Origin: Cinnamomum chago
Lineage: Eukaryota; Streptophyta; Magnoliopsida; Laurales; Lauraceae
Reading direction: 5' to 3'
DNA length: 64,000 nucleotides
Assembly: GCA_038049695.1 (NCBI GenBank)
Contig: CP142451.1
Coordinates: forward strand, 69,332,001-69,396,000
The translations under genes were made by a program, and so were the position numbers. This document shows, one piece after another, positions 23,483-34,965 of this stretch; the stretch's first letter is position 1; each line of letters begins with the position of its first letter. The notes beneath the pieces are model-generated. The model did no database searches and was not told where the DNA came from. It was given only the letters and a program-made list of their open reading frames with translations.

Positions 23483-23888
23483 TCAGCAACAAATGGGGCA
23501 TTGAATCGGCCCATTCTCTTTGCACTCTCCACATCTCACGACACTCTTCTGCTCTGCATCTTAGATCTTGCAACTTCCACTACAATCGAAACACATGACG
23601 AATCTTAACCCTCCACACCCCTGGCACACCTTAGCAGCCTGTGGAATCCCTTCAAGAAGAAAGCTCAATTTCCCCTCCTTTTCCAATTTCAGCACCTCAT
23701 CAGCATCTCCTATCAGTATCCCCTTCACAAACACCACAGGCACTCTCACCTCCTTCTTCTCCTAAACTCCTCCCTAAGCCCATAATCCATTGAAATGTCC
23801 CTCTCAATCATCTGAACGCAGTGTGATTCAATCAAAGACCTCACTCTGTTGCAGTCCCCAAATGTCTTCCTAATCCCCCGCAGCGTTT
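23483..23888 (-). pseudogene. Glutaredoxin-like protein (plant GRX with C-terminal CxxC clusters), broken
   Basis: The minus strand first reads TLRGIRKTFGDCNRVRSLIE, then ERDISMDYGLREEF, then, in another frame, VRVPVVFVKGILIGDADEVL and KLSFLLEGIPQAAKVCQGCG. It ends with the cysteine-rich tail GLRFVMCFDCSGSCKI, a stop, and VVRCGECKENGPIQCPICC. This is the domain order of the plant glutaredoxin-like family that has TSLRGIRKTxEDC in place of a CPYC active site. Two lesions are visible: a frameshift at about 23750-23775 and an in-frame TAA at 23561-23563. The N-terminal extension typical of the family is not readable upstream, where an X LTR fragment begins at 24002. Members are thought to be thiol-redox or metal-handling proteins; this copy is not expected to work. 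Confidence 0.88.
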
Positions 23889-24001
23889 TTCATTCGAAGT
23901 TTAGATTTGGGTGTGACTGGTTACAGATTCTCCAAAGACCCAAAAGGCTTTAATCCCTGTTTGGCACTGCAATCATGTCTCCCACCTTCTCCCTTCCTGT
24001 T

Positions 24002-24606
24002 TGACACGCCCCTGGACCGAGACCTAACAAAACATGTCCCGAATCCGGGGCCGCGGCGTGGCGGGCCAGAAAATTCCGCCTGCACATGCTGGTTTCCCAC
24101 AGGTTTCCGCGGAGAGGATCCTCAAAATCAATCCATCACGGTACAAAATTTCTTTCATCATGTATAAAACTTCGCGGAAGCAATGTAGCAAACATGTATT
24201 TCAATAAATAACATAAAATGGGTGATGAAGTTTTGTATCAAAATGAGAAATATATCATTAATAAGCCCATAATAATTCAAGTTTAGTACAATAACAAAAG
24301 TTAGTTAAGATTTACAATTTTCCAACAAAAAGCCAACAAAGGCTATAACAAGTTCCCAAAATGAAACATCTATCCCAAAAAGTGATTCGTCTCATAACCC
24401 AACCCGACGTCTAGACGACATCGTTGGGTTGCTACTTTCGTCCAATCGGCGGCTCGCCCGCCTCCTCCTCTCGCTCCGCCTTAAATGGAGCGGGGTCGAA
24501 ATCTGGCACCAAACAATAAAATATCAGACGCGACGGTCTGGTAAGCAATTAAACAGATAACAAAAGACAGAGTTTATAAAACATTAATAATTTCAAGAAG
24601 CATAAT
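24002..24606 (-). mobile_element. Family X LTR 3' fragment (copy X5)
   Basis: TGACACGCCCCTGGACC is the complement of the family X 3' end (compare GGGGGCGTGACA in X3). The following ~600 bases show the X-type '…gacgcgacggtctggt' text. It is cut at 24606, where the Copia LTR B has inserted. The rest of the LTR was not found in the window. Confidence 0.7.
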
Positions 24607-26384
24607 TGTTAGTTTTATGGTCTCAATACCAAGTATATGATGTAATAAATTGATTAATTTCTTTATTTATCAATACAATCATGCTTTCCTTTCATGAGAT
24701 GAATTGTGTTTAATTATATACTTGCACATAACCAATACGAATGACATGATGGTTCATGAGATAAACCGGAGTCCACAAGTATACTAGATGTAATACATGT
24801 GCATGGATGAGATCCACATACAGGAGATATGTATTGCAAATCTTATACTTAAATATTTTCACAACCAGTGATGAGATTGGGCATCTCATCTGACAAGGTT
24901 GCAACACTTTGATCACTATGAGATAGTGTGATCTGTCTCGATCATCAGAATGTAGGATTCTACATCATGGTGCTGGTACATTGGATGTATTTGTGAGACC
25001 CCGACCCGAGTGAACCCGATTAGTGTTAATTGGGTCTTGTGTTAGACTTAAGCGTGATTAGTGGTTCTTGACTAAGTTGGGTTTGGAATAGCTTTTGACA
25101 TAGTTATGGGGAATTTTGATTGCTTTGTGATTAGTGGGGCCCTTTGGGGGTTCCTTCTTTTCGACTTTGCATGTGCTTAAGGATTTATCGGAGATTTTAC
25201 ATTCATTGTTTTAATCCCGTTTTATTTTTATTGTTAATCCCTACGACTTTTATGTTGATCACGTTCCCGTTCGAGACCCCGAAACTTGATTTTCCTAGCC
25301 TTGAGGGCAAAATAGTCATTTTACACTAAATCTGTATCCAAAACTTGATATCCCCGAAACCCGCGAAACATATACTTTTTGAAAACTAGAAATTTTGACG
25401 ATCATTTCTTCCTTCTTCGTCGAATCCATTCGAGGTCCCGAAAGAGATGATTTCAGCCAAACAAGCTTCTTTAGTTGTGGGACCCAACCTCATTTGTTAA
25501 TAAAGGAAAACTCACCCTTCATTTTCATTCCATTCTTCTTGTTCCAGCACAACAACTGAACCTAGGGTTTTTTTCTTGCTCTTCTCTTCTTCTTCTTGCT
25601 TCTCCATCTCCCATCCACACTAATCTTGCACCAATCTCAAAATGGAGATCACCATCCTCTTCCTCATCTTGCAAGCTTCATCTTGATACCATTTTTGGAG
25701 AAATCTTCCAACCTTGAGATCTTCTTTGAGCTAGCTCTCTTCATTTGAAGGTCATCCAAGTAAGTAATCCTTCTCATCTCCTATATTAGTGTTCCTCTAG
25801 CCCTTGAGAAGCTCCATTTTCATTATTGAAAGTTCTTTCTTCTTCATTCATGGTTTGACCCATTTTAGGGTTTGTTTTGGGGGTTTTTGCTTGTAGCTTG
25901 GATTTTGAGCTTGAGAGGTGATTAGAGACTTGGATTTGCTTGATTAGAGACAAAAGCAAGTGGATGAATGGATAAGTTTTTGAACATTTACATGTTTCAT
26001 GGAAATCTCTTGTTTTACACTATTGGTTCTTAATGATTTTTACATGTGTTTTCATAGTATTCCTTGCCTTGATTCCTATTACTTTTGAAATGCATATTGA
26101 TGAGTTGATTTCTCTATTATACATCTTGATAAATGTATCCATTATGTTGTTAAAGTGTTAATGAATCTTATGGATAGTGGTTTTTTTTTTTTTTTGATGT
26201 TTGAATGCGAAGAAGAAGGTGTTTGGATTTAATGTTCATTGAAGTTTGATGGGAGTTTTTATTTTAGTTTGGATGTTTGTTGAAGCAAGGAAAAGCTCAG
26301 TTGTATAAGAGTGCAAGTGGAAGAGAAAGGAGGGAAATGATACCAAAAAAACAGCAAAATTTCGGATGCCTGGGAGGTTTCTGC

Positions 26385-26408
26385 CTCCTGGCGTTCGGAC
26401 GCCAGGAG
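26385..26408 (+). repeat. Perfect hairpin in LTR X3
   Basis: CTCCTGGCGT, loop TCGG, ACGCCAGGAG: a 10-bp perfect stem. Related half-sites (GCCTGGGAGG upstream, CCTGGGCGCC downstream) lie within 40 bases. It occupies the position, about 1.4 kb from the LTR start, where X2 and X4 have palindrome arrays. Confidence 0.85.
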
Positions 26409-27072
26409 ATAGAGACCTGGGCGCCCTTTTCTGCTGCAGGAAAAAAAAAAGGGCCACTTTGAAACGCCTATAACTTTTGATTCCCATATCGGATTTGGAA
26501 GTTCTATATACCGTTGGAAAGCTCTTGAAGCAAGGAATCCAATGGTATACTTATCTTAGTGATCAAAGATTGAAAAATGAAGTGGATATTTGAACCAATG
26601 AAAACCAGTATGTGATTAAGAGTTTTTACCTTGATATTGTGCATTTGAAAATCGTAAAGTGTATAAGGAGCCCGGAATGTCTTCAAACTCAAGGAGTACC
26701 AACTTATCATTACAATCGACATACGGGACCCCTATTCACCTTAAACAAATCTTGAAATCATTCCTTTTCCCAGAATTGTATTAGTTCATTGTATTTTCTC
26801 ATTTCCAAGATTTACATTACATGACTTGTTTTCCCGAAAGCATTGAAGTTACATTAGTAACAGTTATTTGTCCCGAAATGTATTGCCCGACATGGAACGA
26901 TAGTGTGCCTTTGAGCACCCCCGTCTTGCTCGTTTATTTTATTGTACTTGATTTACTTGAATATGTCTCGATTTGTTATTTGACCTATGAGTCGGCATCA
27001 CTAAGTTTGGATAACCTTGTCGGTTTGATCCACCTACTTGGAGAGCCCCCTCCCGTCCCGCCAGCTGCAGTT

Positions 27073-27140
27073 TGGATCCCGATACCCGGTTTATTACCGT
27101 GGTCCCGTCCCGATACCCGGTTCGCTACCGTGGTCCCGTT
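27073..27140 (+). repeat. Two-copy tandem repeat in LTR X3
   Basis: Two copies of a ~32-bp unit, 'cccgatacccggtttattaccgtggtcccgt' and 'cccgatacccggttcgctaccgtggtcccgt'. It is equivalent to the three-copy array in X2. Confidence 0.85.
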
Positions 27141-27432
27141 CTCGTATATTTATATTGTATATATGATTTGCGTTGAGTCTCCTCACCTTGTGTGACTGAG
27201 ACCAACGTCCCGTTATACTCTTGTCTCTTCGGTGATAGAGGACTTAGCTTTTTGTGATTGCCATCTTGCCAGTTCCCGATTCCTTGGATACCCGACATGT
27301 TTTATATTGCGTATTTGTTTTCCGATAAATGATTCATTTCCTTTATGAAAGTTATTATTTAAACAAGTGTTAATATTCTCCAAGGTGAATTCAGTTATTA
27401 TTATTATATTGTTTTCTGTTCTTTGTACACGC

Positions 27433-27925
27433 ACATGTCTTAAATGAATGCCGGTTTGGTGAATACCCATGCTTTTACATATGTTTCAAACGATCAATGG
27501 TTTTGCTAGATTTATATAATTACACATGTTTTAAATGAATACCCGAATTGTGAAATATCCGTGCTATGTTTTAAATGACACTTGTTTTGTCAGATCCCTA
27601 TGTTTATACCTGTTTTAAATGATTACCCGATTTGTTAAATATTCATGCTTTGAAATATGTTTAAATGAACATTAGTTTTGTTAGATTTCTTTGGTTACAC
27701 ATGTTTTAAATGAATACCCGGTTTGTTGAATATTATGCTTTTACCTAAGTTCCAAATGAACGTTGTTTTGCCAAACCTCTATATTTACACATGTTTTAGA
27801 CGAAGACCCGATTGTCAAATATCTATACTTTTATAGATGATGTAAATGGACATATGTTTTGTTAGATCTTCTTGTTTTACCCATACTTGAAACGAATACA
27901 TGTTTTGTCAGAGATCCACAATTTT
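27433..27925 (+). repeat. ~90-bp minisatellite in LTR X3
   Basis: Units start with 'acatgttttaaatgaatacccg' at 27433, 27524, 27608, 27698, 27788 and about 27879, giving a period of 84-91 bases and about 5.5 copies. Within each unit '…gttttgtcagatctctatgtttac' recurs. X2 shows only a single equivalent, so the expansion appears specific to X3. Confidence 0.85.
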
Positions 27926-29945
27926 GCAACCATTTAATTATATGCAGCATTTGATCAAATAGCTTGATTTATTATATGTTTTATTCTTCAGTATATTTGT
28001 TGTCTTTTTATCCACCTGCTAGACCGTCGTGTCTGACCCACTACTTTTGGTACTCAGGTCCAGACTTCTTCGTCCCGAGATGAGTGCTTTTGTTGGCTGT
28101 GGAGCCATGTTTTGCAGGTTGGTTTGTCGGCTATGTCATGTAGACATTGAGCTTGACATCGGAGCCACGTCATATTTGGGGTAGTGGTTAATAGCTTGTT
28201 ATTGTATGGCTTTTATTAGCCTTTTCTTGGGTTTCTTAATTAATGTACATTGATAATTGTAACTGGAACATATTGGGAATGAAATATCATGTTACTGTCA
28301 GCTCTGTACTTTGTTATGATGGTTTACTCCAGTCTGATACGGTTCTTGATGTAATAGCTATATGCTAGAGGTTGTGTGCGACGCGGAATCCGATGGCCAC
28401 AGACTCCGGGTCGTAACGCCATGAAAGCTTCCGCAAAATATTCAGAATGTGTTGGAATGTGTTGTCTTCACACACGCGGATCTTGGGAGAAAAATATACT
28501 TATGCTAAATCCCATTCCCGCCCCCGAGGTTCTGGTTTGGGGGCGTGACAGTATTGAAGGACCATGAGATGCACCTTATATACACTGTCTTTACTTTAAG
28601 GTCTGCTCTCATAATTCCGTAGCAATAGGCCAATATTCCTGAGACATTAATGGACTCAAGTTTCTATCTATTTCATCTGCTTTGAGTCACCAATGAGTGA
28701 GGCCAATTGTAGGTCAACACCTCGGTGATTTGGGTACGTGGTAGTAGAGCTGTGAGAACATTTAATGGTCAAGGTGGAATCTATCTTTAATATCCCCTTG
28801 TACCAATTAATGAATTTATCATTGGTAAGTGTGCACCCATTCCAATTAAGAGTTAATTGGATCGGTACCAAATGATCACTATAATTAATTGGGCTCAAAG
28901 ATAATAAGATATGAATCTAATTTGGTGGACATGTCCAATTGATGCATGGATATAGATGGAGGGGCCTACTTGTGGTAATTGGAAAGTTTCGGGTCTTCAT
29001 TGTAATATATTCTTAAGACTGGAATGCAATTGCATTTATATAGTGGAGTTATTTGCAATTAACTGTGGGCCCAGATTGCACATGAGATGTGGGGTCGAGT
29101 GTCCCAGTTGGAGCCAGCTTTCTAAAAAATCCCTAGTGGTCCCCACGCTAGCCTAAGTTATTAGAAAGATACTAATTCTACTTGAACTCTAATAGGAAGG
29201 AATTGGAAGGTTACGATTTCTATTTGAAGTGAGACTTCTAATAGTGGTAATAGTAAGTTACTAATTATTAATGGAAGTAGGACTTCTATTTTAATTAGAA
29301 AGGAGAAAGCTACTAATTGTTGTGGAAGTGAGACTTCTATGGCAACTAGCAAGGGAGAAAGTTACTATTTTGTAATGGGAGTTAAACTTCTATTTCAAAT
29401 AGGAAAAGAGGTGGAATGAAGGGCTATATAAAGGGGAATTAACCCCTCTTGGACGTCCATAACAAAGAGAGCACGCCCAACCCCTTTGTGTAAGTGTTGC
29501 ACAACTTCTCTTTCTCTTCTAGTTCTCTTCTCTTTCTCTTCTAGTTCCTTGGAGTTACTAGTTGGCTTTTCTCTTGAAGTTTCCACCAATTTTCTTGAGA
29601 AAAGAGATCTAATACGGGTCATAGCGTGGAAGATCATAAGGTGTTGGAGATTCTGATTTGATTAGTGAAAGTGTTTCATCATCAAAGAAAGTCACAACTT
29701 CTCCATTAGAGCACTACTAAGCTCCAAAGGTATAATCTACTTCCTTGTATGTTGTAGATTTTGTGGTCGCATGTTTAGGTGTTGTTTTCTATCTTCTAGA
29801 TAGATTATATTGATGTACATGATTTCTGAGTTTGAGGGATTGCATCATGAATTGGATTTTGTTGCCTTCTAAATAGATGATCCCTACATATAGTGGGTCA
29901 AAAGTTTTTGAAACCTATCTGAAAGGCCTACCTACTTCCAACAAT

Positions 29946-29957
29946 TGGTATCAGAGC
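29946..29957 (+). promoter_or_regulatory. Primer-binding site of the Copia element
   Basis: TGGTATCAGAGC, complementary to the 3' end of plant initiator tRNA-Met, starts two bases after LTR B. It sets the element's orientation as plus and primes minus-strand DNA synthesis. Confidence 0.93.
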
Positions 29958-30020
29958 CATACCTCATCTCTAATCATGTTAGATAAGTAAGCTGTAAGTC
30001 CTTGGGACCCTAACCCTAGA

Positions 30021-30023
<3 letters not shown>

Positions 30024-30051
<28 letters not shown>
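30024..30051 (+). repeat. Homopolymer G run in Y2 LTR
   Basis: 28 consecutive G on the plus strand (C in element orientation, close to the LTR 3' end). The equivalent runs in the Y3 LTRs are 12 (57317-57328) and 13 (63039-63051) bases, so the length varies strongly. Assembly error is possible at such a site. Confidence 0.9.
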
Positions 30052-30284
30052 TGAATAGGGTGAGCTACAATTGTGACCAATTTTAACCAATTTTAACTTC
30101 TTAACAAAAACTAGTCACATGTGATGATTAATCAAACAATATGCGGAAGCTAATAAATGAATCACCACAAGCATACACCACAACACCAAGGTTTGTAGTG
30201 GTTCGGCGCCGCTCAATGCCTACATCCACTACCGGCTTGTGATCTAATCACCCCATCGGATTTCCACTATTTATGCTTTTTACT

Positions 30285-30445
30285 AGGCTAAGCAATAACC
30301 CTTATAATGTTGTTTTTCTAGGCTAAACAACAACCTCTCAATGTGCTTTTATAGGCTAAGCAATAACCTTTACAAGATGCTTTTCTTAGGCTAAGCAATA
30401 ACCTTACAAGATGCTTTTCTTAGGCTAAGCAATAACCTTTACAAA
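30285..30445 (-). repeat. Tandem repeats in Y2 LTR, ~40-bp unit
   Basis: Four copies of 'taggctaagcaataacctttacaagatgcttttct', the inverse of the array in Y1. Confidence 0.88.
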
Positions 30446-31095
30446 TGAGAGATTTCTCAAAGAAGGTGTCTTCACAAAAGAACACTCCAAGAGATACAAT
30501 TTAAGCTCAATTGAATTGCCTCTACATAGGCTAATATGAAAGTTTAATTCAAATTACAAACATACACTAAAACAAGTTAAAGTGTGTGCACAAGTGTATG
30601 AATGCTTTTCTTCAATCAATTTCTACAATGAAGCTCCTAAATGAATGCATGATGCATTTTAAAATCAAAGCTTATAAAATGATGATTGAAGATAAAACTA
30701 ATCACATAAAAGATTCAAACAACTTTGAAGAAATGAACTAAACAAGTTGTATGAATGTTAAAGTCTAAGAACACATGTGATTAGAATGAGAGAGTTTGCA
30801 AACCAAACTAATTTACCAAAGATGATATAGAGTTTGCAACACAACTCTAGAAATCATGCATAAGTGAAAATACAAAGATTTAAGCATGCATGGATTTCAT
30901 TTTAATGAAAATCAAAATACAAGTAAAGTGTACCTTTTTAAAAACTCATGTATTTGATTTCCAAATGGCCCTCTAGCCTTTCCAACTTCTTCCCCTTTCT
31001 TTGGCTCCAAAATGCTCTCAAAAGTTCATGTGTCAAGCCTTGAAAAAGGTTGGAAATGAATGGACTTTATAGCCAAAAAGTGCCCAACGGCTAGT

Positions 31096-31248
31096 CCTCG
31101 GTCGACCTGCAAAGAGGTCTCGGTCGACCGGGAAGGCACAACGGTCATATTTTTGACCGTTGGCAGGTTTCAGTTCAGAACCTGCACACTCGACCGACAG
31201 TGTTCCCGGTCGACCGGGAAGCAGGTCTCGGTCGACCGGCGACACTGC
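31096..31248 (-). repeat. Palindrome array in Y2 LTR
   Basis: The 18-bp perfect palindrome TTCCCGGTCGACCGGGAA (31203-31220), CGGTCGACCG (31121-31130) and further GGTCGACC sites. An inverted pair AACGGTCA…TGACCGTT spans about 31140-31162. It is about 500-650 bases from the LTR start. Confidence 0.88.
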
Positions 31249-31743
31249 CAGGGCCCCAAATTCCAGTTTTGCAATTTTCAAAGATTTTCTTTGTGGAACT
31301 TTTTGGGCCAATAAATCAAGCTTAAAAACATGTTTTAAATTATTCTAAGGGTTTTAAAACATGGAACATAAAAATCCTAAAACATTTTGAAAGATTTAAA
31401 ACTCATAGGCTAGCTTGATTTCTAAAACTCTTTTCAAATGAGAATGCATACAAAACTGATTCTGAAAATGATGAATGTATGCAATGCTCAAACCTAAATT
31501 CTCAAAATGATTTTCCAAATATAATTCACAAAGAATTAGGTTTTCAAAAGAGTTTAGATTCTAAAAACAATGCATCCAAGTTTAAAACCAAAACATGCAT
31601 AAAACAATACTTTTACAAAACTTAAAAACAATGCATGTATAAAACCAGATTTCAAGGTTTTCTAAAACAATGCAAGAGTGTAAATTCAAATGATGTGAAT
31701 ATGTTCATGCATCCATCAAATTGCAAATACAAAATTCCTAACA

Positions 31744-32375
31744 ATCTCCCCCTTTGCAATTTGATGGCAACTTACTTATCATTGAATTATCACAACAAGT
31801 CTTCAGCTCCCCCTAAGCTGGACAAGTCTTGAAATCTTCTTGGATGCTCCTTCTCTTAGCTTGGGCTCTTGGGCTCTTTTCATCAATCTTCTTGATGCTT
31901 GGAGCTTGATCATTCTTCAAGCTTTCTCTTCTTCTTTCCTCTCTATTGTCAAGCATCTTCTCTAGCTCCAAGCTTTCTTTCTTCTATTTGCTCTCCCCCT
32001 TTGACCATGCCTCTCTCTCCCTTTGGCAAGGTATGCATTCTCTCCCTTTGTAGAAGATCATACACAACTCTCCTTAGGAAGCTTGGACATTCTCTTCACC
32101 TTTAGAGAACTTTGAAAGCTCTCTCCCCCTTTGAAGAGTAGGAGATCTTTGAGTACTTGAACTCTCTCTCCCCCTTTGCCATTAAATTGCAAAAATACCT
32201 ACACACATGAAATAAGGAAGATACCTTTAGTAGCACCTGTTAACAAAAGAAATCGAAAATGAAATACATAACAGGCTATCATGTATGGAAGTTATCTCTA
32301 AGGGCTCAATGGCAATCCAAGGGTCAATTTGATCAAAACTAATACTTCCTATGAAGGTTTACACTCCCCCTCAAT
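31744..32375 (-). promoter_or_regulatory. Multiple polypurine tracts of Y2
   Basis: Directly next to the 3' LTR the minus strand has GCAAAGGGGGAGAT, the primer for plus-strand synthesis. Similar AGGGGGAG tracts recur at about 31808, 31991, 32122, 32166 and 32364. Repeated PPTs upstream of the 3' LTR are a known mark of Sirevirus-type Copia elements. Confidence 0.8.
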
Positions 32376-34181
32376 CCATTCTCTTCTTTTGTCAAACATT
32401 TGACAAGATATAACTATTTGGTTCAAGAAGAAGATGGTTTAACCAATTGAGGGTCAACTTCAAGGAAAGGATTAGATTCATTTAACTATTAAGCTCAATA
32501 TGATCAAATTACCAAAAGAGAGCTAGGTCAATGAGAAAAGCAATCATGGATATCAATTGGAACAACAAAGAATACCAATTGAGATTTAAGGATATGACTA
32601 TTAAATCAATCACTCTAAAATGGATTTAAAGATATACCTATTAAGAAAAATCCAAATTAGAGCTATCCATGAAGCAATGGGGTTTATTAATCATAGCATC
32701 AAATAATCTAACTATGGAGAACATATGCTATGAAAATTTTGAACTCATTTCATTCAATCAATAAATATGATTATCATGTGCAAGATGAAAGAAATGAAAT
32801 TCAAGCATGAAGCCAACCTCAACTAATAACCAACCAATATTATGAACACATAAACATGGTGGTCATGAGATTTACCTATAAGAGCAAGAGAGGTGGCAAC
32901 ATGAACATTATGATGCTAATGGTGTGTGACATGGAACAAATATATAACTATCAAGCTCAATCCAATGCACACAATGTTTATCACATTCACAAGAAAAGAT
33001 ATCAATTGGATAAGAAAACAATGGAAAGTTATACCAAATGAAACCAATTGAAAATGACAACATGATTAATAGCAAGGATGTGACAAACCCAAAATCCCAA
33101 CAAGCATCATAAATGCATATTCATCACTTTTAAAGATATAACTATTGAGCATAGTGATGAACAAGAGAAATTGCAATGCAAAATGATATAACTATGAAAT
33201 GCATGCAATTTCCAAAGTATCAAAATCATATGAGTTCAACATCTAAGATATCCATCAAACATATAGAAATATGAGAAATGGGTTTCAAAGAGTTTCATAT
33301 GATTAAGAACACTACTATGAAGTTGAAACATGTATAAGGATGACATCTTTTAGAGAAAACACATGCAACAACATCATAACCATCCTAAAAGATATGACTA
33401 GATTGCATAGAGGATGGATTTGGGTTCTAGTATGGTTTCTATAAATATTACTAAGATCACAACCATACATGAAACCAATTGTCATTTGCATATAAAAAGA
33501 ATAACTAAATAAGCAAAGATGCAAACAACATTCATTTCCAATTCTAAGATAATGAAACCAAAAGAAAAGGAAATGAGAACATGGAACATGCTTAGATGAT
33601 TATAACTAATGATGTAATAGAGCATTTCCATTCAAACAATCTTCAAATCATTTCAATAAACAAAATCCAACAATAGGCATAAAAAGAATGACTTTGAAGA
33701 ACAATTTTCAACATTGTATATTAAAAGATATAACTTAAAAGAAACACATACAAGTTGAATTTTCAAAACAATGATTTTCCATATAAAAATATAACTTAGA
33801 AGTCTATGGAAAAACTTGAATTGATTCAAATCATTTGTTCAAATAATCTTACTAAGACATCTACACAAATGATTCAACAACAATTGATCATGAATAAATT
33901 AGCTATGAAAGCTTTTAAAATCACAATCAATTAATCATGTAGACATGCAATGCAAGACATATGAGTGCAAAAAGCAAATCAAACATGATGAAGTTATAAT
34001 CAAAAGATTTTGAAAACCATGAAGTGTAACTTAGAATGGTGTATGAAAACAAAATCAATTGATCATAAAGAAACAATGCATTTTAAAAGATGTAACTATA
34101 TAGAAACAAAATGCAAATGCAACATGACCAACAAAGAGATTTAACTATTAAAGAATAGGTTGGTCAAGTAGGTTCAAGGCC
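32376..34181 (-). other. Non-coding internal region of Y2
   Basis: About 1.8 kb of AT-rich sequence without open frames of note. It is closely matched by 59440-61258 in Y3. The motif AGATATAACTAT (plus strand) or close variants recurs every 50-100 bases. No integrase, protease or reverse transcriptase is recognisable, so the element depends on others for movement. Confidence 0.8.
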
Positions 34182-34877
34182 TTATGGTTTGTCTAAGTGA
34201 ATGACTTTAGGAATCCACCTAAGGTCTTGAGAGGGTTGAACTTTGAGGTCTATTTTGGAATTCTCACCAACTAAAGGAGATTTGACTTGATAAATTTTCA
34301 ATTTGAACTTATCACCATGATATTTCGATTTGACTATATTTAGCTTGGATTGGTGATTAGTCTTTTGAAGTTGGTGGGTTTGTTTCTTAGGGGATTGTTT
34401 CACTTTTCTTTTCTTCTTATTTTCTCCCTCTACTTGATTTTTGAATTTTAAATTTAACTTAGCAACTTTATTCAAAAGTTCTTTCATGGGTTGATATAAG
34501 GGAGATAGGTTGAGAAGCTTTTTGTTCATAGATTCTTTCAAGCTTGGTTTAACTTGTTTAAACTTTTTAGAATCTATCTTAGGAGACTCCATTTTAAATG
34601 TTTTACCTTGTTTAGTCTTTTTGGAGTCTTCTTTGATTTTTAGTGTCTTACCCTTCATAGATTTAGGTTTTACATTTTTGAGTTCAAAGATGGGTTTAGA
34701 CACATGGCTTTTTTTTCTTAGTTTGCACTCAAACGAAAAATGCCCTTCAATGCCACAAAAATTACATTTGGTTTTGGGCAAGGGAGAAAGAGTGCTAGAG
34801 AAAGATGACTCACCTTTCACAAAAGTGTTGGTGAATTTAGGATCATGTGAAGTATGCTTATTAAAACCAGATTTCAA
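34182..34877 (-). pseudogene. C-terminal half of Copia-type gag (Y2)
   Basis: A 231-residue frame starts at the deletion junction, so its first residues come from the fused LTR tip. It contains the CCHC zinc knuckle CNFCGIEGHFSFEC (C-x2-C-x4-H-x4-C) near residue 40, followed by a strongly basic Lys/Ser-rich tail ending DLRWIPKVIHLDKP. The tail resembles the stretch before protease in Sirevirus-like gags. The N-terminal coiled-coil part seen in Y3 is absent. The protein would bind nucleic acid but not assemble normally. Confidence 0.8.
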
Positions 34878-34965
34878 GGTTTTCTAAAACAATGCAAGAG
34901 TGTAAATTCAAATGATGTGAATATGTTCATGCATCCATCAAATTGCAAATACAAAATTCCTAACA
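34862..34965 (-). repeat. 104-bp tip of 5' LTR fused to gag (Y2)
   Basis: The segment repeats 31639-31743 almost exactly, up to TTCCTAACA. At the junction, gag reads 'cttattaaaacca' and the LTR 'taaaaccagatttcaagg'; the shared 'taaaacca' is a microhomology. Confidence 0.92.

Larger units (their letters stand above)
24987..28555 (+). mobile_element. Family X solo LTR (X3) with target duplication GTATT
   Basis: The LTR (24992-28550, 3559 bp) starts TGTGAGACCCCGACCC and ends GGGGGCGTGACA, flanked by GTATT at 24987-24991 and 28551-28555. Comparison with LTR A confirms the junctions exactly. It has no internal domain. LTR length and the TGTRAGACCCCGACCC start suggest a Tekay-like Gypsy chromovirus, but no pol is available to prove it. 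Confidence 0.95.
24607..29943 (+). mobile_element. Copia 5' LTR (copy B), interrupted by solo LTR X3
   Basis: The LTR begins TGTTAGTTTTATGG (24607) and ends TTCCAACA (29943). It is continuous with LTR A when the X3 insertion (24992-28550 plus one GTATT) is removed, giving about 1773 bp. The primer-binding site follows at once, so this is the 5' LTR of the element whose gag-pol lies at 36655-40194. It carries the A-type ~50-60-bp tandem repeats at about 29206-29405 and a TATATAAAG at 29425-29433. Confidence 0.9.
29993..31743 (-). mobile_element. 3' LTR of Y2
   Basis: On the minus strand it starts TGTTAGGAATTTTG (31743) and ends GTCCCAAGGACTTACA (29993). Inside are a 28-base G run (30024-30051), the ~40-bp tandem repeat array (about 30285-30445) and the palindrome array (31096-31248). 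Confidence 0.92.

Noticed and set aside
26821..27195. Frame resembling another at 17430-17708 (minus), both with a LTYESA…SLDN…GLIH stretch
   Set aside because: Both lie at the same place in homologous X LTRs, so similarity is expected; neither has a recognisable domain or a shared start.
29946..29957. Primer-binding site considered as belonging to Y2
   Set aside because: Y2 starts only at 29993, is on the minus strand, and has its own target duplication; the site directly follows LTR B.
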